Below, piece by piece: positions 28,987 to 39,657 of a DNA stretch of 64,000 nucleotides; position 1 is the first letter of the stretch, and each line of letters opens with the position of its first letter. The DNA comes from Symbiodinium natans (Eukaryota > Sar > Dinophyceae > Suessiales > Symbiodiniaceae), in contig CAJNDS010002278.1 of NCBI GenBank assembly GCA_905221605.1, positions 146,333 to 210,332 on the forward strand, in the 5' to 3' direction. The position numbers and the translations under genes are program-made. The notes under the pieces are model-generated. The model did not search any database, was not told the DNA's origin, and saw only the letters and a program-made list of their open reading frames with translations.

Positions 28987-29554
28987 AGCTAGCCACAAAA
29001 TTTTGGGTTGAGGGAGCCTATAATAGCATCCGGACCTCAGAACCGACAATCATCAAAAACAAAAAAGTGAAACTAAAGCCGAAAGTTTCCTGCCTGGCTG
29101 GAGGAAGTAAAGCTCCGCAAGAACCCAAACGAAGCCTGTACTGCATAGACAAACTCCAAAACTTCAAGGTTCAAGGCGTAGGGGTCTATCTATATCCTTA
29201 CCAGGATGGGGTACTGGACGGCCTGTACTAATTAGGGACTCTAACCCGGTAACCCCAACCCGAAGCCCCGGTGATTCCTTACGCGCAGATGCTCCATCCA
29301 CCTCCCCACTCCTACCAAACCCTGAACCAATGGGTTTGGGGTTCAGGGTTTTGGGGTTTAGGGTTTCGGGTTTGGGGTTTAGGGTTTGTAGCTGCTTTTC
29401 TTAGGATCTGGGGATCAAATATCAAGGCACCCACCCAAGGACCCACCATGACCGCCAGTTGTAGTTCCTCTTGTTGCGCAGCACTGTATTGAAGCACTGT
29501 GTTCCATGGCTGGTATAAAACACCAAGAGAGTGTCTGCACCTGTGGGAGTACCA

Positions 29555-29682
29555 GGAGGGGCATCCTAGTTATAAGTGGAGTTATAAGAGCCCTAAATTG
29601 GGTTATAAGGATCCTAAACTAGGTCATGAGTCCCTTAACTACAGTTAGTATAGTAAGGGGGCCCCTCCTTGTAGTGGTAGCA
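29555..29682. mobile_element. TIR element family H
   Basis: It runs from AGGAGGGGCATCCTAGTTAT to GGGGGCCCCTCCTTGTAG. It is homologous along its length to 32,939-33,072 (GGAGGGGCCCCTAGTT...CTCCTTGTAAG). The next exon begins at its right edge. Confidence 0.65.
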
Positions 29683-29683
29683 G

Positions 29684-29861
29684 GTACAGGGTCGGCGTCG
29701 TGATTGCATCAGCGCTGTATGAGGATTGGATGCAGATTCGACTTTCTGTACAGAACCAGAAATGGCGAGAGCCCTTTCTCGGCGCCAATGTTACGCAAAG
29801 GCTCCACCGTCGCATGATGCCAGCAACCCATGCGCAGGCCGCATGTCGCGCCGCTTCATGA
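29684..29861 (+). CDS. Candidate 58-codon exon
   Basis: It starts at the edge of a family H element (GTGGTAGCAG|G). The frame reads YRVGVVIASALYEDWMQIRL, then QNQKWREPFLGANVTQRLHR, and ends at TGA 29,859-29,861 unless a donor precedes it. It has no ATG start. It looks strongly protein-like; family unknown. Confidence 0.55.
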
Positions 29862-30013
29862 GGTGCAGGCAAGCATCGGGGCATGTACAGACACCTGCAT
29901 GTTCAGCTCGTGCGCGGGGAGGGGGGTGTGGAGGGGGGATGGGGTGGGGGGCGTGAAGCAACTAGCACTTCGCACAGCCCGTATATAGGCCTTCAGGGTT
30001 TTTAAGGGTTCAG

Positions 30014-30106
30014 GGGGCTGAGCAGCTACAGAACAGTGACCATGCCCGGCTGAAGCAGATGATCATGACTTTAAGTGCACATGCTGCTTACCAGCAACAA
30101 CGCTAA
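30014..30106 (+). CDS. Candidate helical exon
   Basis: After AAGGGTTCAG the frame reads GAEQLQNSDHARLKQMIMTL, then SAHAAYQQQR and TAA at 30,104. A GTGAGC lies just after the stop, so the exact end is open. Confidence 0.5.
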   Translation, partial: GAEQLQNSDHARLKQMIMTLSAHAAYQQQR

Positions 30107-30440
30107 CACCGGTGAGCATTCACGGTGATGGCGACAAGTGAAAATCACAAAGCCCCCAGAGATCTTTAGCAGCACTGTAAACATCATAAGGCAGAAGCGC
30201 ACCAGTGTCGGGGCCTTACTAATAATAATCGTCAGTATAATCATCATCATGATAATTATAAGAACAATAATAGGGTTTTGGGGGTCATGATAGTATGGTT
30301 ACAAAGGGAATACCATTCGTAAAGTAGTTCCGACCCCTTATGTTTCGCCAAAGTGAGCTCCGAGCTGGACAACGAATCCAACGGAATCCAACACCTTGTC
30401 ATTTTCCCGCATGCACAGACTCGATGTAAAGAATCCATAG

Positions 30441-30588
30441 GCCTCAACAAATTGGCGATTGGCTGGTGGCTGTTGCTAAGACGCAGCAGCTGTCTCAGCG
30501 CCACAAGTTGGAAGTCCGAAGAGACTGGTGCACGATTAGAAAAACACAAGACAGCAGACGCACAGCGCATAAAGTCCGAGTGCCTTGG
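30441..30588 (+). CDS. Candidate 49-codon exon
   Basis: Acceptor AATCCATAG|G. The frame reads IGDWLVAVAKTQQLSQRHKL, then EVRRDWCTIRKTQDSRRTAH, to a GTGTAG donor at 30,589. A second plus frame and a minus frame are also open but less protein-like. Confidence 0.5.
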
Positions 30589-30801
30589 GTGTAGGAGTTT
30601 GCGGTTTATGACTTAAGTTGCAACTCATCAGGTAGGACCCATGGGGTCTTCTAGGCATTTGCCTCAGTGGGTTTCAGAGGATGGTATTGAGAATTTGTTT
30701 GTCATATAGGGCTAGGAATAAGTACAAATGGCGTCCCCTATGGTCCCTATAAAGGTCTACCACAATACCCCCGCCCCCAAAACCTCTTGTAATCATGAAA
30801 G

Positions 30802-30859
30802 ACTTTATTAGGGCGGCCAGCCAGGAGGCACGGACAGACAAAGTCACTTCAACAAGACG
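30802..30859 (+). CDS. Candidate exon with telomeric donor
   Basis: It reads FIRAASQEARTDKVTSTR. The donor G|GTTTAGG at 30,860 leads into TTTAGGG repeats. The acceptor is ATCATGAAAG. Confidence 0.45.
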
Positions 30860-30949
30860 GTTTAGGTTTTAGGGTTTAGGGTTTAGAGTTTAGGGTGACA
30901 TGTTGCCTGTCTACTCGAGCTGAGAGCCGTAGCCCAGGGACCTGCAACC

Positions 30950-31150
30950 CAAGTTATCCCTCGTATTAAGGGGGAAACGGAGGGACCCCCAGTAATCTTA
31001 TTGCCCTATATAACCCCTATATATATACATATATATATATATACCTTCTATAGTCCCTATATGCCCAAGTAGCCCTCAAAGAACCCCTAAGGTCCCTTGT
31101 AAGGGTCCCTCCTTTAGTCCCTTGATCGTAGGGAATGAGGGAATTAGGTT
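30950..31150. mobile_element. Repeat family G
   Basis: The inverted ends carry AAGGGTCCCTCC and GGAGGGACCC around an AT-rich core with TATATA runs (31,018-31,042). Relatives at 50,440-50,625 and 60,805-60,960. Confidence 0.5.
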
Positions 31151-31591
31151 AGGGTCCCTTTTGTACCCCAAAATAAAAGGGGCCGCCTAATAAGACGGAC
31201 CCCCAAAAGGACCATAGTTTAGGGATTTCACCATGTACCTCGTTCCTTGATTCCCTACTAAGAGCCCGTAAGTTGTGGTACTTGTAACCCAACTTTTACG
31301 GTATTCGTCAGCCAAGGACGGCACCTATCTCTCATCAGCCCTTACAACTTGAAACTTGAAACCCCTTAAACAAATTCGTAGACACCAGCAAAGCTTTCAA
31401 CCCAAACCAGAAGCTCTCACTAACCATGTCCCTTTCAGCCCTTAAGGCCCCCTCATAACTCCAGGCCCCATGTCCCCATGTTGCGTTTTTGGGTTTAGGG
31501 TCTCGGGCCTAGTGTTGCGATTATTGGGTTTCAGAGGATCTGGATTGCTGCCTTGTGCTTGTGATAGCAGTTGACCTCCTTTCTTTGCCAG

Positions 31592-31640
31592 TCAACCTAT
31601 TCATAGACGATGCTCAATCGTTTAGCTCAAGTCATATTCC
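31592..31640 (+). CDS. Candidate exon after strong polypyrimidine acceptor
   Basis: CTCCTTTCTTTGCCAG precedes an open frame NLFIDDAQSFSSSHIPY. TTTAGCTCAAG at 31,621 resembles the spliced-leader end but lies inside this frame. Confidence 0.45.
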
Positions 31641-31921
31641 CTACGCCCTAATTAAACCCTACATCCCCCATGAATGCTTGACACCCCTTTAGACCCCATA
31701 ACAACCCCATACACCCCGACAAGCCCCATAAAAAACCCCGTAGACTCTATAAACTCCTAGAAGCCCCTAGACCCCTGCTTTTAAAGCCCAAACCCTAAAC
31801 CCTAAACCACAAACCCTAGCCCTAAACCCTAATCCCTGGACCCTAGACCCTAAACCCTAAACCCTAAACCCTAAACCCTAAACCCTAAACCCTAAACCCT
31901 AAACCCCTGGAAGCCCCTGAG

Positions 31922-31990
31922 GCCCAACACGAAGGACTCCGCGGACATTCTTCCTCTCCTCGCGAAGCTGTGGTCGCCGAAGGCATGGGC
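31922..31990 (+). CDS. Candidate exon between inverted arrays
   Basis: CCCTAAA array on the left, TTTAGGG array from about 32,020. The frame reads NTKDSADILPLLAKLWSPKA. A GC donor is possible at AAG|GCATGG. Confidence 0.5.
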
Positions 31991-32614
31991 TTTTGGGTGG
32001 CTTTTGGGGGCTTTTGGGGGTTTAGGGTTTAGGGTTTAGGGTTTAGGGTTTAGGGTTAGGGTTTAGGGTTTAGGGTTTAGGACTTATAAGTTTAGGGTCT
32101 CCAGGGTTTAGGGTAGGGTTTTAGGGCTTTTGTTGGGGGGGGGGTTTGGGTTTTAGGCGTTTGGGGATTTACATTCATTTAGGGTTTTGGGGGGGTTTAG
32201 GGCTGTACGGTTTCTTGGGGGTGTAGGGTTTAGGGTTTTTAGTAGGGTTTGGGGGTTGAGGGGTTTAGGACTTGGAGGGCTTGATGATCAGCGGAAGTTC
32301 GGAGACTTCTGCAACGCTAGGACCTGGCGTAGGCCCTTATTTCCTTATTTTAGGGTTGGAGTGCCCTTATTTAATCCCCTTAAAACCAAACGGGTACCCG
32401 TTTTATTCCTAGGTTACTTCTGGGTCTAGAAAGTCTGGCGTTCTCCGCCGGTCTTTGCCTCGAAGCCTTCTGGAAGTTGGGGGGGGGGGTTTGAATTTCG
32501 ACTGCGTTTAGGGTTTAGGATTTAGGGGGATTCAATTCCCTGCCCTGCAAGATGCCCCGAGGACCCCCAGTAAGATACACTTAGCCTCTTAGCAAGGGGT
32601 ACTTGGGGCTGCAG

Positions 32615-32683
32615 GATTGGAGGAACACGAATTCCCGCCAATGCAGCAGGCAATGCAGTGGGAACATTGATGCTTTGCTGGCA
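32615..32683 (+). CDS. Candidate exon
   Basis: Acceptor TTGGGGCTGCAG, frame DWRNTNSRQCSRQCSGNIDA. The end is probably at a GCAGGT donor. Confidence 0.45.
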
Positions 32684-32938
32684 GGTCTTAACCCTAAGCC
32701 CTAAACCCTCAAAACCCTCGAGACCCTAAACCCTTAAAAAGGGCATATATGGGGCCCTAATATTCCCTCATTCCCTACTAAGAATCTTGGGGCTTTTGGG
32801 GGTCATGTCGTGACCAAATGTTTCCGCATGGGGCTTCTGCGCAGGGCGCGAGTTCGGTCAGGCCCTTGAAGCAATTCGGGTTGCTTAGGGTTTAGGGTTT
32901 AAGGTTTAGGGTTTAGGGGTTTAGGGTTTAGGGTCCCG

Positions 32939-33072
32939 TACAGGGAGGGGCCCCTAGTTTTAAGTAGAGTTATATGGCCCTAAACGGCTTAAAAGGATCC
33001 CAACCTAGGTTAGGTCCCTCAACTGTAGCTGTAGTATAGTCGGGGGGGGGGGGTGTCTCCTTGTAAGCAGTT
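32939..33072. mobile_element. TIR element family H
   Basis: Second copy of the element at 29,555; shared boxes are AGTTATA, CCCTCAACT and TAGTATAGT, then a G-run. Confidence 0.6.
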
Positions 33073-33413
33073 CATCAGACACCTCCTAAGCCCTCAACAT
33101 CCATACTCTAGATCAAAGTCTAGAACCCAAACCCTGAACCTCTGTACCTCAAACCACAAACTTAGAACCTCCAAGCCACTTAACTAAACCTTTACGCTCT
33201 ATACCCTAAAACCTATAACCCCTAAAACCCCTATAAACCACGAAAACCACTAGCTAAAACCTCCAGGCCCTGCATCCTGGACCCTGAACTCTACGAAGCC
33301 TACAACCTCTAAAGCCCGTTATACTCACAAACCCAGCCAAACCCTAAACCCTAAAACCCTAAGCCCTAAAACCCTAAACCCTAAGCCCTAAACCCTAAAC
33401 CCTAAACCTCAAG

Positions 33414-33478
33414 GTGGCCCTCGCCAAAGCCGGCAAGCTGCAGCACGGATATCTCCAAGTGGCGCGGCCGGAGAGCTG
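33414..33478 (+). CDS. Candidate exon between inverted arrays
   Basis: CCCTAAA lies upstream. The frame reads VALAKAGKLQHGYLQVARPE up to donor GTGTAGGG at 33,479, which continues as TTTAGGG repeats. Confidence 0.5.
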
Positions 33479-33554
33479 GTGTAGGGTTTAGGGTTTAGGG
33501 TTTAGGGTTCCGGGTTTAGGGTTTAGGGTTTAGGGTTTAGGGTTTAGGGTTTAG

Positions 33555-33597
33555 GGTGCACGACATTGTCTTCTTATATACATGGTTGATGTCATTG
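33555..33597 (+). CDS. Candidate exon with TTTAG acceptor
   Basis: The acceptor GTTTAG|G is the last telomeric unit. The frame reads VHDIVFLYTWLMSL and ends at GTAGGA. Here the array orientation is opposite to most others. Confidence 0.4.
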
Positions 33598-33715
33598 GTA
33601 GGAAGAAACACTGAATGGCGCAACCCCCTAACCCCGAGTTGAACGACATGAGTTCATTGACAATGCCAGAGAACCGAAGTCGCAGAGGGGATGTTCTGAA
33701 ACCCTGAACCCGAAG

Positions 33716-33827
33716 CCCTAAACCCTAAACCTTAAACCCTAAGCCCTAAACCCTAAACCCTAAACCCTCAACCCTAAACCCTCAACCCTCAACCCTAAAC
33801 CCTCAACCCTAAACCCTAACCCTAAAA
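33716..33827 (-). repeat. CCCTAAA / CCCTCAA array
   Basis: About 15 units, with homogenised CCCTCAA variants in the middle. Confidence 0.9.
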
Positions 33828-33836
33828 AATGCGAAA

Positions 33837-33925
33837 GCCTGGAGCATTGTCAGGGATGCCAGTCGGTCAGCCTCGAGGGGGACCTCGACTGAGGCGCGTC
33901 CTTTAAGAGAGGTCAAAGGTGTGGC
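33837..33925 (+). CDS. Candidate exon between inverted arrays
   Basis: CCCTAAA left, TTTAGGG right. The frame reads AWSIVRDASRSASRGTSTEA, then RPLREVKGVAGS. GCATTGTCAG inside could be the acceptor. Confidence 0.45.
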
Positions 33926-34379
33926 TGGAAGCTGAGGTTTAGTTAGGGTTTAGGGTTTAGGGTTCAGGGTTCAGGGTTCAGGGTTTAGGGTTTAGGGTTT
34001 AGGGTTTAGGGTTTAGGGTTTAGGGTTTAGGGTTTAGGGTTTAGGGTTTAGGGTCGGGGGTTTGGGGTTTGGGGTTTAGGGTTTGGGGGGTTATAAATGG
34101 GTTAAGGGTTTTTGGGGTTTTAGGTTTCGGGTTTATTGCTGAGGTGTGCTAGGGTTTGGGACAGGTCTGCAGGCTTTCAGCTGTTTTTTGGTGTTCCAAG
34201 TTTCTCAGACCAAACCCTTGTGGGTTCCCTAGACCTTGCACCCCAAACCCCAGACCTATCCCTTGGGATGTTCCCCCTTATACCAGTAGTCCTGAATAGG
34301 CATTATACTTGGGGGTACTATGCTCCCTATTAAGGACTGTTAGTATAAGTGGGAACATCCCAACCTATCCCCTTTTAAG

Positions 34380-34587
34380 ACCTAGACCCTAAACCCAAAA
34401 CCATAAACCCTAGACCCTAAACCCTAAACCCCAAACCCCAAACCCCAAACCCTAAACCCTAAACCCTAAACCCTAAACCCTAAACCCTAAACCTATAAAC
34501 CCTAAACCCTAAACCCTAAACCCTAAACCCTAAACCCTAAACCCTAAACCCTAAACCCTAAACCCTAAACCCTAAACCCTAAACCCT
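34380..34587 (-). repeat. Longest CCCTAAA block of this region
   Basis: About 28 units with CCCCAAA variants. It faces a TTTAGGG/TTTCGGG block at 34,665-34,800 across a 78-bp open island (PLPGQKPLPSKALVPPRVVL). Confidence 0.95.
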
Positions 34588-34923
34588 TGCCCGGCCAAAA
34601 GCCTCTCCCATCCAAAGCTCTCGTCCCTCCTAGAGTGGTTCTCTTCTTCAGGCGGCCCTTGCGAGGTTTAGGGTCTAGGGTTTAGGGTTTCGGGTTTAGG
34701 GTTTAGGGTTTAGGGTTTCGGGTTTCGGGTTTCGGGTTTCGGGTTTCGGGTTTAGGGTTTAGGGTTTGGGGTTTGGGGTTTGGGGTTTAGGGCTCGGGTT
34801 TAGGGCCTACGGAAGCAAGCACCCCTCCCATAGCTTCGGGCGCCTCCTCAGGATTTAATTTAGGGTGTGTGTACTATAGGGGTCGGAATAATGACTACTA
34901 GTATTTTCTCAAGGTTTATCAGA

Positions 34924-35010
34924 CCTTTTGTTATGTTGACAAGATTGATTTGAATCACTACTAGTATAAGGTTAATCATGCCTTTTGTTATGTTGACAAG
35001 ATTGATTTGA
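34924..35010 (+). repeat. 30-bp direct repeat, 57 bp apart
   Basis: CCTTTTGTTATGTTGACAAG and the following 10 bases are identical at 34,924 and 34,981. The second copy enters the 195-codon frame. Confidence 0.85.
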
Positions 35011-35594
35011 GAGCTTTAGATCAACTTCTCTTCTTCTTGGTGCGTTCGTGGATGCAGCAAGTCCTTGCTGATGGCAAGGTGGCCACAAAGTTGTCGCATG
35101 GTTCGTGCCTGCGAGGGTCCATGCATCCGTGCTGGCGCTCAGAAGAGGGACGGTTGCTCGAACTCGCCACCTTGGACTTGCCCGCAGCTTTAACAGCAGC
35201 TTCCACTATCGCCGAAAAGCCGTGCCTTGTCCATCTTAGCTCTGCCATTCGGGGGCACTGCAAGCGTTGTGCACTCCAACAGAGCTGCAAGGCTGCCATG
35301 GGCCGTAGGCCAACACCTGCATGTGTGTTGTTTGAATTCTTTGACGATTACCCAGTCATGAAGCCTTGGATCTTGGACGTTTCAACAAAGCAATCACTGA
35401 AAGCGCTTGTTGATTTGCTTGGCTTTGATTGCTCTTGGGAAAAGCGGCAAAACTCCTCTACTCGAGCCACTATGCTTGGTGGGGAAGTTGACCTTAGTGA
35501 TGTTGCGTCGGCCGGCGTCAGGATTCGCAATAGGGAAGGCAGGGCCAGCCAGGTCGTCTCCACTACAATAACCCCCAGAACCCTATTCTACTGA
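35007..35594 (+). CDS. Unknown protein-like frame, 195 codons
   Basis: The longest host-like frame outside the retroelement. Parts: VRSWMQQVLADGKVATKLSH, a cysteine pair in HCKRCALQQSCKAA, then FEFFDDYPVMKPWILDVSTK and LVDLLGFDCSW. An exon start after TTCGTGGATGCAG (about 35,060) is likely. It sits between the two halves of a family C element (34,868-34,990 and 35,560-35,625), as if carried or captured by it. No family recognised. Confidence 0.6.
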   Translation: MRALDQLLFFLVRSWMQQVLADGKVATKLSHGSCLRGSMHPCWRSEEGRLLELATLDLPAALTAASTIAEKPCLVHLSSAIRGHCKRCALQQSCKAAMGRRPTPACVLFEFFDDYPVMKPWILDVSTKQSLKALVDLLGFDCSWEKRQNSSTRATMLGGEVDLSDVASAGVRIRNREGRASQVVSTTITPRTLFY

Positions 35595-35725
35595 TTCAGG
35601 CCCCTATATTCGGGTGTCGGTCGGGGAAGCCCCCCCCCCCCCCCCCCAGTGTTTGCAACTCTGCACCCGATGAGTACTGCTAGAATCTTCAACCCTGGGT
35701 CCCTTCATGGGTTTAAGGATGTAGG

Positions 35726-35850
35726 GCTTAGGGTTCAGGGTTCAGGGTTTAGGGTTCAGGGTTTAGGGTTCAGGGTTTAGGGTTCAGGGTTCAGGGTTTA
35801 GGGTTCAGGGTTCAGGGTTTAGGGTTCAGGGTTCAGGGTTTGGGGTTTAG
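35726..35850 (+). repeat. TTCAGGG variant array
   Basis: Most units are TTCAGGG alternating with TTTAGGG. The pattern points to local amplification of a mutated unit. Confidence 0.9.
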
Positions 35851-36179
35851 GTTTTTGCGGACCCAAAGTCCCAAGACCCGAAGACTCTAAGGGTCGTTCC
35901 ATGGTTCCTCAGTGTGGTCCGTTACCTTCTCTAGGATGCCCGGTAGTACCCTTATTCCCTTTTTGGTAGGTTTAGGTTCCCTTATAAACCCCTTTAAGCA
36001 AAAAAAGGGCACCCTTTTTTCAACCTAGGCTACTGGGCAACCTAGTTCTTCAAAGGGTTCGGAGGTATGGGCCCGGGGTACATGGGCTCCCCAAGGAGGG
36101 GCCATACTAAGGGTCCCCTTGCAACCCTGAACTCTAAACCCTTGGAATCCTCAACCCGCAGAACCCTCAACCCTCAACC

Positions 36180-36328
36180 CTCAACCCTATACCCTCAACC
36201 CTATACCCTAAACCCTAAACCCTAAACCCTAAACCCTAAACCCTAAACCCTAAACCCTACACCCTAAACCCTAAACCCTAAACCCTAAACCCTAAACCCT
36301 AAACCCTAAACCCTAAACCCTAAACCCT
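36180..36328 (-). repeat. CCCTAAA array
   Basis: About 20 units, one CCCTACA variant. It lies upstream of candidate exon 36,392. Confidence 0.95.
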
Positions 36329-36391
36329 GCCCAGGGGCCCTCAGAACAACTGAGCCGACCTTGAAAAATTGTCCGGCTGCAACACTCGCAG

Positions 36392-36439
36392 CCCGAGACC
36401 GATGATCTCCCTGCGGGATCCGGCCCTGTGCGCCCAATA
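36392..36439 (+). CDS. Candidate exon between inverted arrays
   Basis: Acceptor CAACACTCGCAG, frame PETDDLPAGSGPVRPI, then GGGTTTATGG and TTTAGGG repeats. Confidence 0.45.
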
Positions 36440-36933
36440 GGGTTTATGGTTTAGGGTTTAAAGTTTAGGGTTTAGGGTTTTGGGTTTAGGGTTTAGGGTT
36501 TGGGGTTTAGGATATAGGGTTTAGGGTTTAGGGTTTGACGTTTATGGTTTGGGGGTTGGGTTTAAGGGGAAGAATGGGTAGGCTGGGGACGCTGGGCGGT
36601 TTCTATTGTATATATATATATATACATATAGAGATAAATAATGTACGTATACATATTTGTTTGGAACTTAAATGAATGTGCCCTTGGGACATTTTCTATT
36701 TTTCCCTCATTGGGTTTAGGAGGATCATATTCAGGAAAGTTGTTCAGAGGGCTTTAAGTTTCATCCTAGGACTAGTTTCAGGGTGGTGCCCAAACTTTGC
36801 CATGCCCGGAATTTGGGTTTTAGGGTTTAGGGTTTAGGGTTTAGGGTTTAGGGTTTAGGGTCTAGGGTTTAGGGTTTAGGGTTAGGGTTTAGGGTTTAGG
36901 GTTTAGGGTGTAGGGAATCAGGGCCAGATTCAG

Positions 36934-36979
36934 TATTCCAGAGGCGGGGGCATGCCGGCATCGAGCAAAAGATCGCTTT
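36934..36979 (+). CDS. Candidate exon with telomeric donor
   Basis: Acceptor CCAGATTCAG, frame YSRGGGMPASSKRSL plus one base, donor GTTTAGGG at 36,980 running into an 11-unit array. Confidence 0.5.
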
Positions 36980-37057
36980 GTTTAGGGTTTAGGGTTTAGG
37001 GTTTAGGGTTTAGGGTTTAGGGTTTAGGGTTTAGGGTTTAGGGTTTAGGGTTTAGGG
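36980..37057 (+). repeat. TTTAGGG array
   Basis: Eleven perfect units directly at the proposed donor. Confidence 0.95.
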
Positions 37058-37065
37058 CCCACAAG

Positions 37066-37116
37066 CTTCAAGTGCGAAGAGGCTCGAAAGTGTCGAAACG
37101 CGTGCCCCTTCGCCAA
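37066..37116 (+). CDS. Candidate exon with cysteine-rich finger-like motif
   Basis: It reads FKCEEARKCRNACPFA and ends at GTAGGA. The C-x5-C-x3-C spacing recalls the start of a CCCH finger, whose His would lie in the next exon. The spacing is not canonical, so this is tentative. Confidence 0.4.
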
Positions 37117-37140
37117 GTAGGACCATTTGAACTTTAACAC

Positions 37141-37209
37141 ATTTTCCTTCGTGTCCCTACTGGACAGCATCCAGGTGCACCTGAAGTACAGACGCGAGTT
37201 ACAGCTTTA
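37141..37209 (+). CDS. Candidate terminal exon
   Basis: The open frame FSFVSLLDSIQVHLKYRREL ends at TAG. The acceptor is uncertain. Confidence 0.35.
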
Positions 37210-37870
37210 GCCCCCGGCCCTGAATCCTGAATCCTAAACCCAAAAAACCCAACACCCCAAACAACCCCTAAACCCTAAAATCCCTGCACGCCAACAACCC
37301 CTAAACCCTTATAAACCCCAAACTCTAAACCCTGTAGGATTTGTTCTTTCGCACCGCAGAATACTGAAAGCACGAAGGACTGAAGGGCCCCAAGCCCAAA
37401 CGCCCAAAAGCGCAAGAATTCCCAGGCCCTGAACCCCAAATCTGCTTCGGGTTTCGAATCTTTTGGACCGTACTTGAACATATGGGTTTGCATTTGTGTT
37501 TAGCGTTCTCCGATTGTAAGGGAGCGCAAAGAGTACAGGGTTAAAGGGGTTCCAAGAACAAGGATTTCTGGAATCTTTTTGGTGTAAGGGGACAGCTGCA
37601 CCTATAACTCTGACAGCAAGGATTGACTCATGAACGTTTTTTGTTCACCTGCATCAAAGCATCCCCCTCGGTGGAGACTTGTTCGTTGATGCTCTGGCAC
37701 ATGCGGCTTGTACGTTCACGGACGCTTGATTTTTCTGCGCCTGGATGGTCAATGCCAAGCCCACACCGAGCAGCATACTGCTGCTGGAACCCAGTCGGGA
37801 TGCGTTTAGCAGTGGGCGCATCAATGGGACCCAGTGAAACTTGCGAGGGCGACGACTGTGTACAATTTTC
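37210..37870 (+). other. Possible RNase H-like retroelement fragment
   Basis: Around 37,655-37,730 a plus frame reads LHQSIPLGGDLFVDALAHAA, reminiscent of the end of a LINE RNase H (N-E-x-x-D-x-L-A). A further frame reads MVNAKPTPSSILLLEPSRDA. The rest is unassigned. Confidence 0.25.
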
Positions 37871-38470
37871 TCACACACACACACCCACACACACACATAC
37901 ACACACACACACACACACCACACACACCCACACACACACACACACACACACCCCCCCCCCCCCCCCTCACACCCGCGCTCGCGCCAGCGCGCGCCGACAC
38001 CCCCCCCCCCCCCCACACACACACACACACACGCACAAAAATAACAACTCACATTGACACACACACACACAACACGACACGACACCACACAACACAACAC
38101 AACACAACACGACGCAGCACATCACACCACAACACAACACACCACAACACACCACAACACACAACACACCACAACACACCACAACACACCACAACACACC
38201 ACAACACACCACAACACACCACAACACACCACAACACACCACAACACACCACAACACACCACAACACACCGCACACACCATAACACACCACAACACACCA
38301 CACACACCACAACACAAGACAACACGAGACAACACAGGACAACACAAGACAACAGAAGACAACACAATACACAATACAAAACAAGACAACACAAGACAAG
38401 ACAACACAACACAACACACCACACACACCACAACACAAGACAACACACATCCCACCCAACACACAACAAG
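37871..38470. repeat. CA-rich satellite with ACAACACACC units
   Basis: Pure CA runs with C-runs (37,871-38,035), then about 15 tandem 10-bp ACAACACACC units (38,130-38,275) decaying into ACAAGACAAC-type repeats. All long open frames here are repeat translations. Confidence 0.95.
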
Positions 38471-38589
38471 CAATGCACATCGCACATCATACGCTCGCAC
38501 GCACCCCAAACCACAAGAATATGGCATCTTTCATAGAACCGACAGACACCGTACCTCAACCCACCCATCCTTTGCGCGCTATATATAGG

Positions 38590-39260
38590 CCTAGAACCCT
38601 AAACACTATGAACCCCTAAACCCTAGCACCCTAAACCCTAGAACTCTAGAACCCTAGAGCCCTAAACCCTAGGCACTACAACCCCTAAACCCTAGAACCC
38701 TAGAACCCTAAACGCCATGAACCCCTAAACCCCAAAAAACACTGTTAAACCCTTTGAAATCTCATCGGGCCGAAACTCTATAACCCTATAGCCCTATAAC
38801 CCCAAACCCTATAACCCTAAACCCTAAACCCTATAACCCTATAACCCTAAACCCTAAACCCTAAACCCTAAACCCTAAACCCTAAACCCTATAACCCTAA
38901 ACCCTAAACCCTAAACCCTAAACCCGAAACCCTAAACCCTAAACCCTATAACCCTAAACCCTAAACCCTTAACTTTCATTGGGACCTGTTGGGTAGGGAT
39001 GGGAATTCGAGTTCGGCCTTGCGAGTCGGCATGAGCGGCCAGTGGTGCTGGGCCCCGTCTAGGGTTGTAAGGTTGTAGGGTTTAGGGTTTAGGTTTGTAG
39101 GGTTTAGGGTTTAGGGCTTGGGGTTTCGGGTGCTGGGTTTAGGGCTTGGGGTTTAGGGTTTAGGGTTTAGGTTTGTAGGGTTTAGGGTTTCGGGTTTCGG
39201 GTTTCGGGTTTAAGGCTTGGGGTTTAGGGTTTTAGGGCTTAGGGCTTAGGGTTCAGGGTT
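38590..39260. repeat. Large inverted CCCTAAA / TTTAGGG domain
   Basis: CCCTAAA with CCCTATA variants to about 38,970, a short island (NSSSALRVGMSGQWCWAP, about 39,003-39,060), then TTTAGGG with TTTGTAGGG, TTTCGGG and CTTGGGG variants. Confidence 0.9.
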
Positions 39261-39292
39261 GTAGGACTTAGGTCCAGTGCAGAATCCCTGCG

Positions 39293-39343
39293 TGTGAACT
39301 GGAAAGACACCCGAGGCCCGCCCGCCGATCAGCCCACTCGAAG
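39293..39343 (+). CDS. Candidate exon
   Basis: Acceptor GTCCAGTGCAG, frame SLRVNWKDTRGPPADQPTR, then a GC donor in AAGGCTAGGG. Confidence 0.45.
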
Positions 39344-39657
39344 GCTAGGGCACGCTTAATCTTACATCCATGCAGTGGGTTCCGCACATGTGGGGTTTAC
39401 TTGGGTTCAGGTTTAGGCTTTAGGCTTTAGGGTTTAGTGTTTAGGGCTTAGGGTTTAGGGGGAGGGGGGGGCTTCTAGAGTTTAGGTCCACGCTCAATGA
39501 ACGACCCTAGCCCTAGATCCTAAACCCTAAGGCCCAATGAAGCCCTAAACCCTAAGCCCTGGTGAATCCCTAAACGCGGTTTAGGGTTTAGGGTTCAGGG
39601 TTTACAGTAGGGTTTAGGGTTCCCTACAGACCCCACAGGCCCTTGCTAAACCCGAAT

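Noticed and set aside
30256-30570. Minus-strand 104-codon gene
   Set aside because: It lies opposite the more protein-like plus exon 30,441-30,588 and has no supporting signals.
37654-38568. Long open frames rich in Val/Cys or His/Thr
   Set aside because: They are translations of CA/GT simple repeats.
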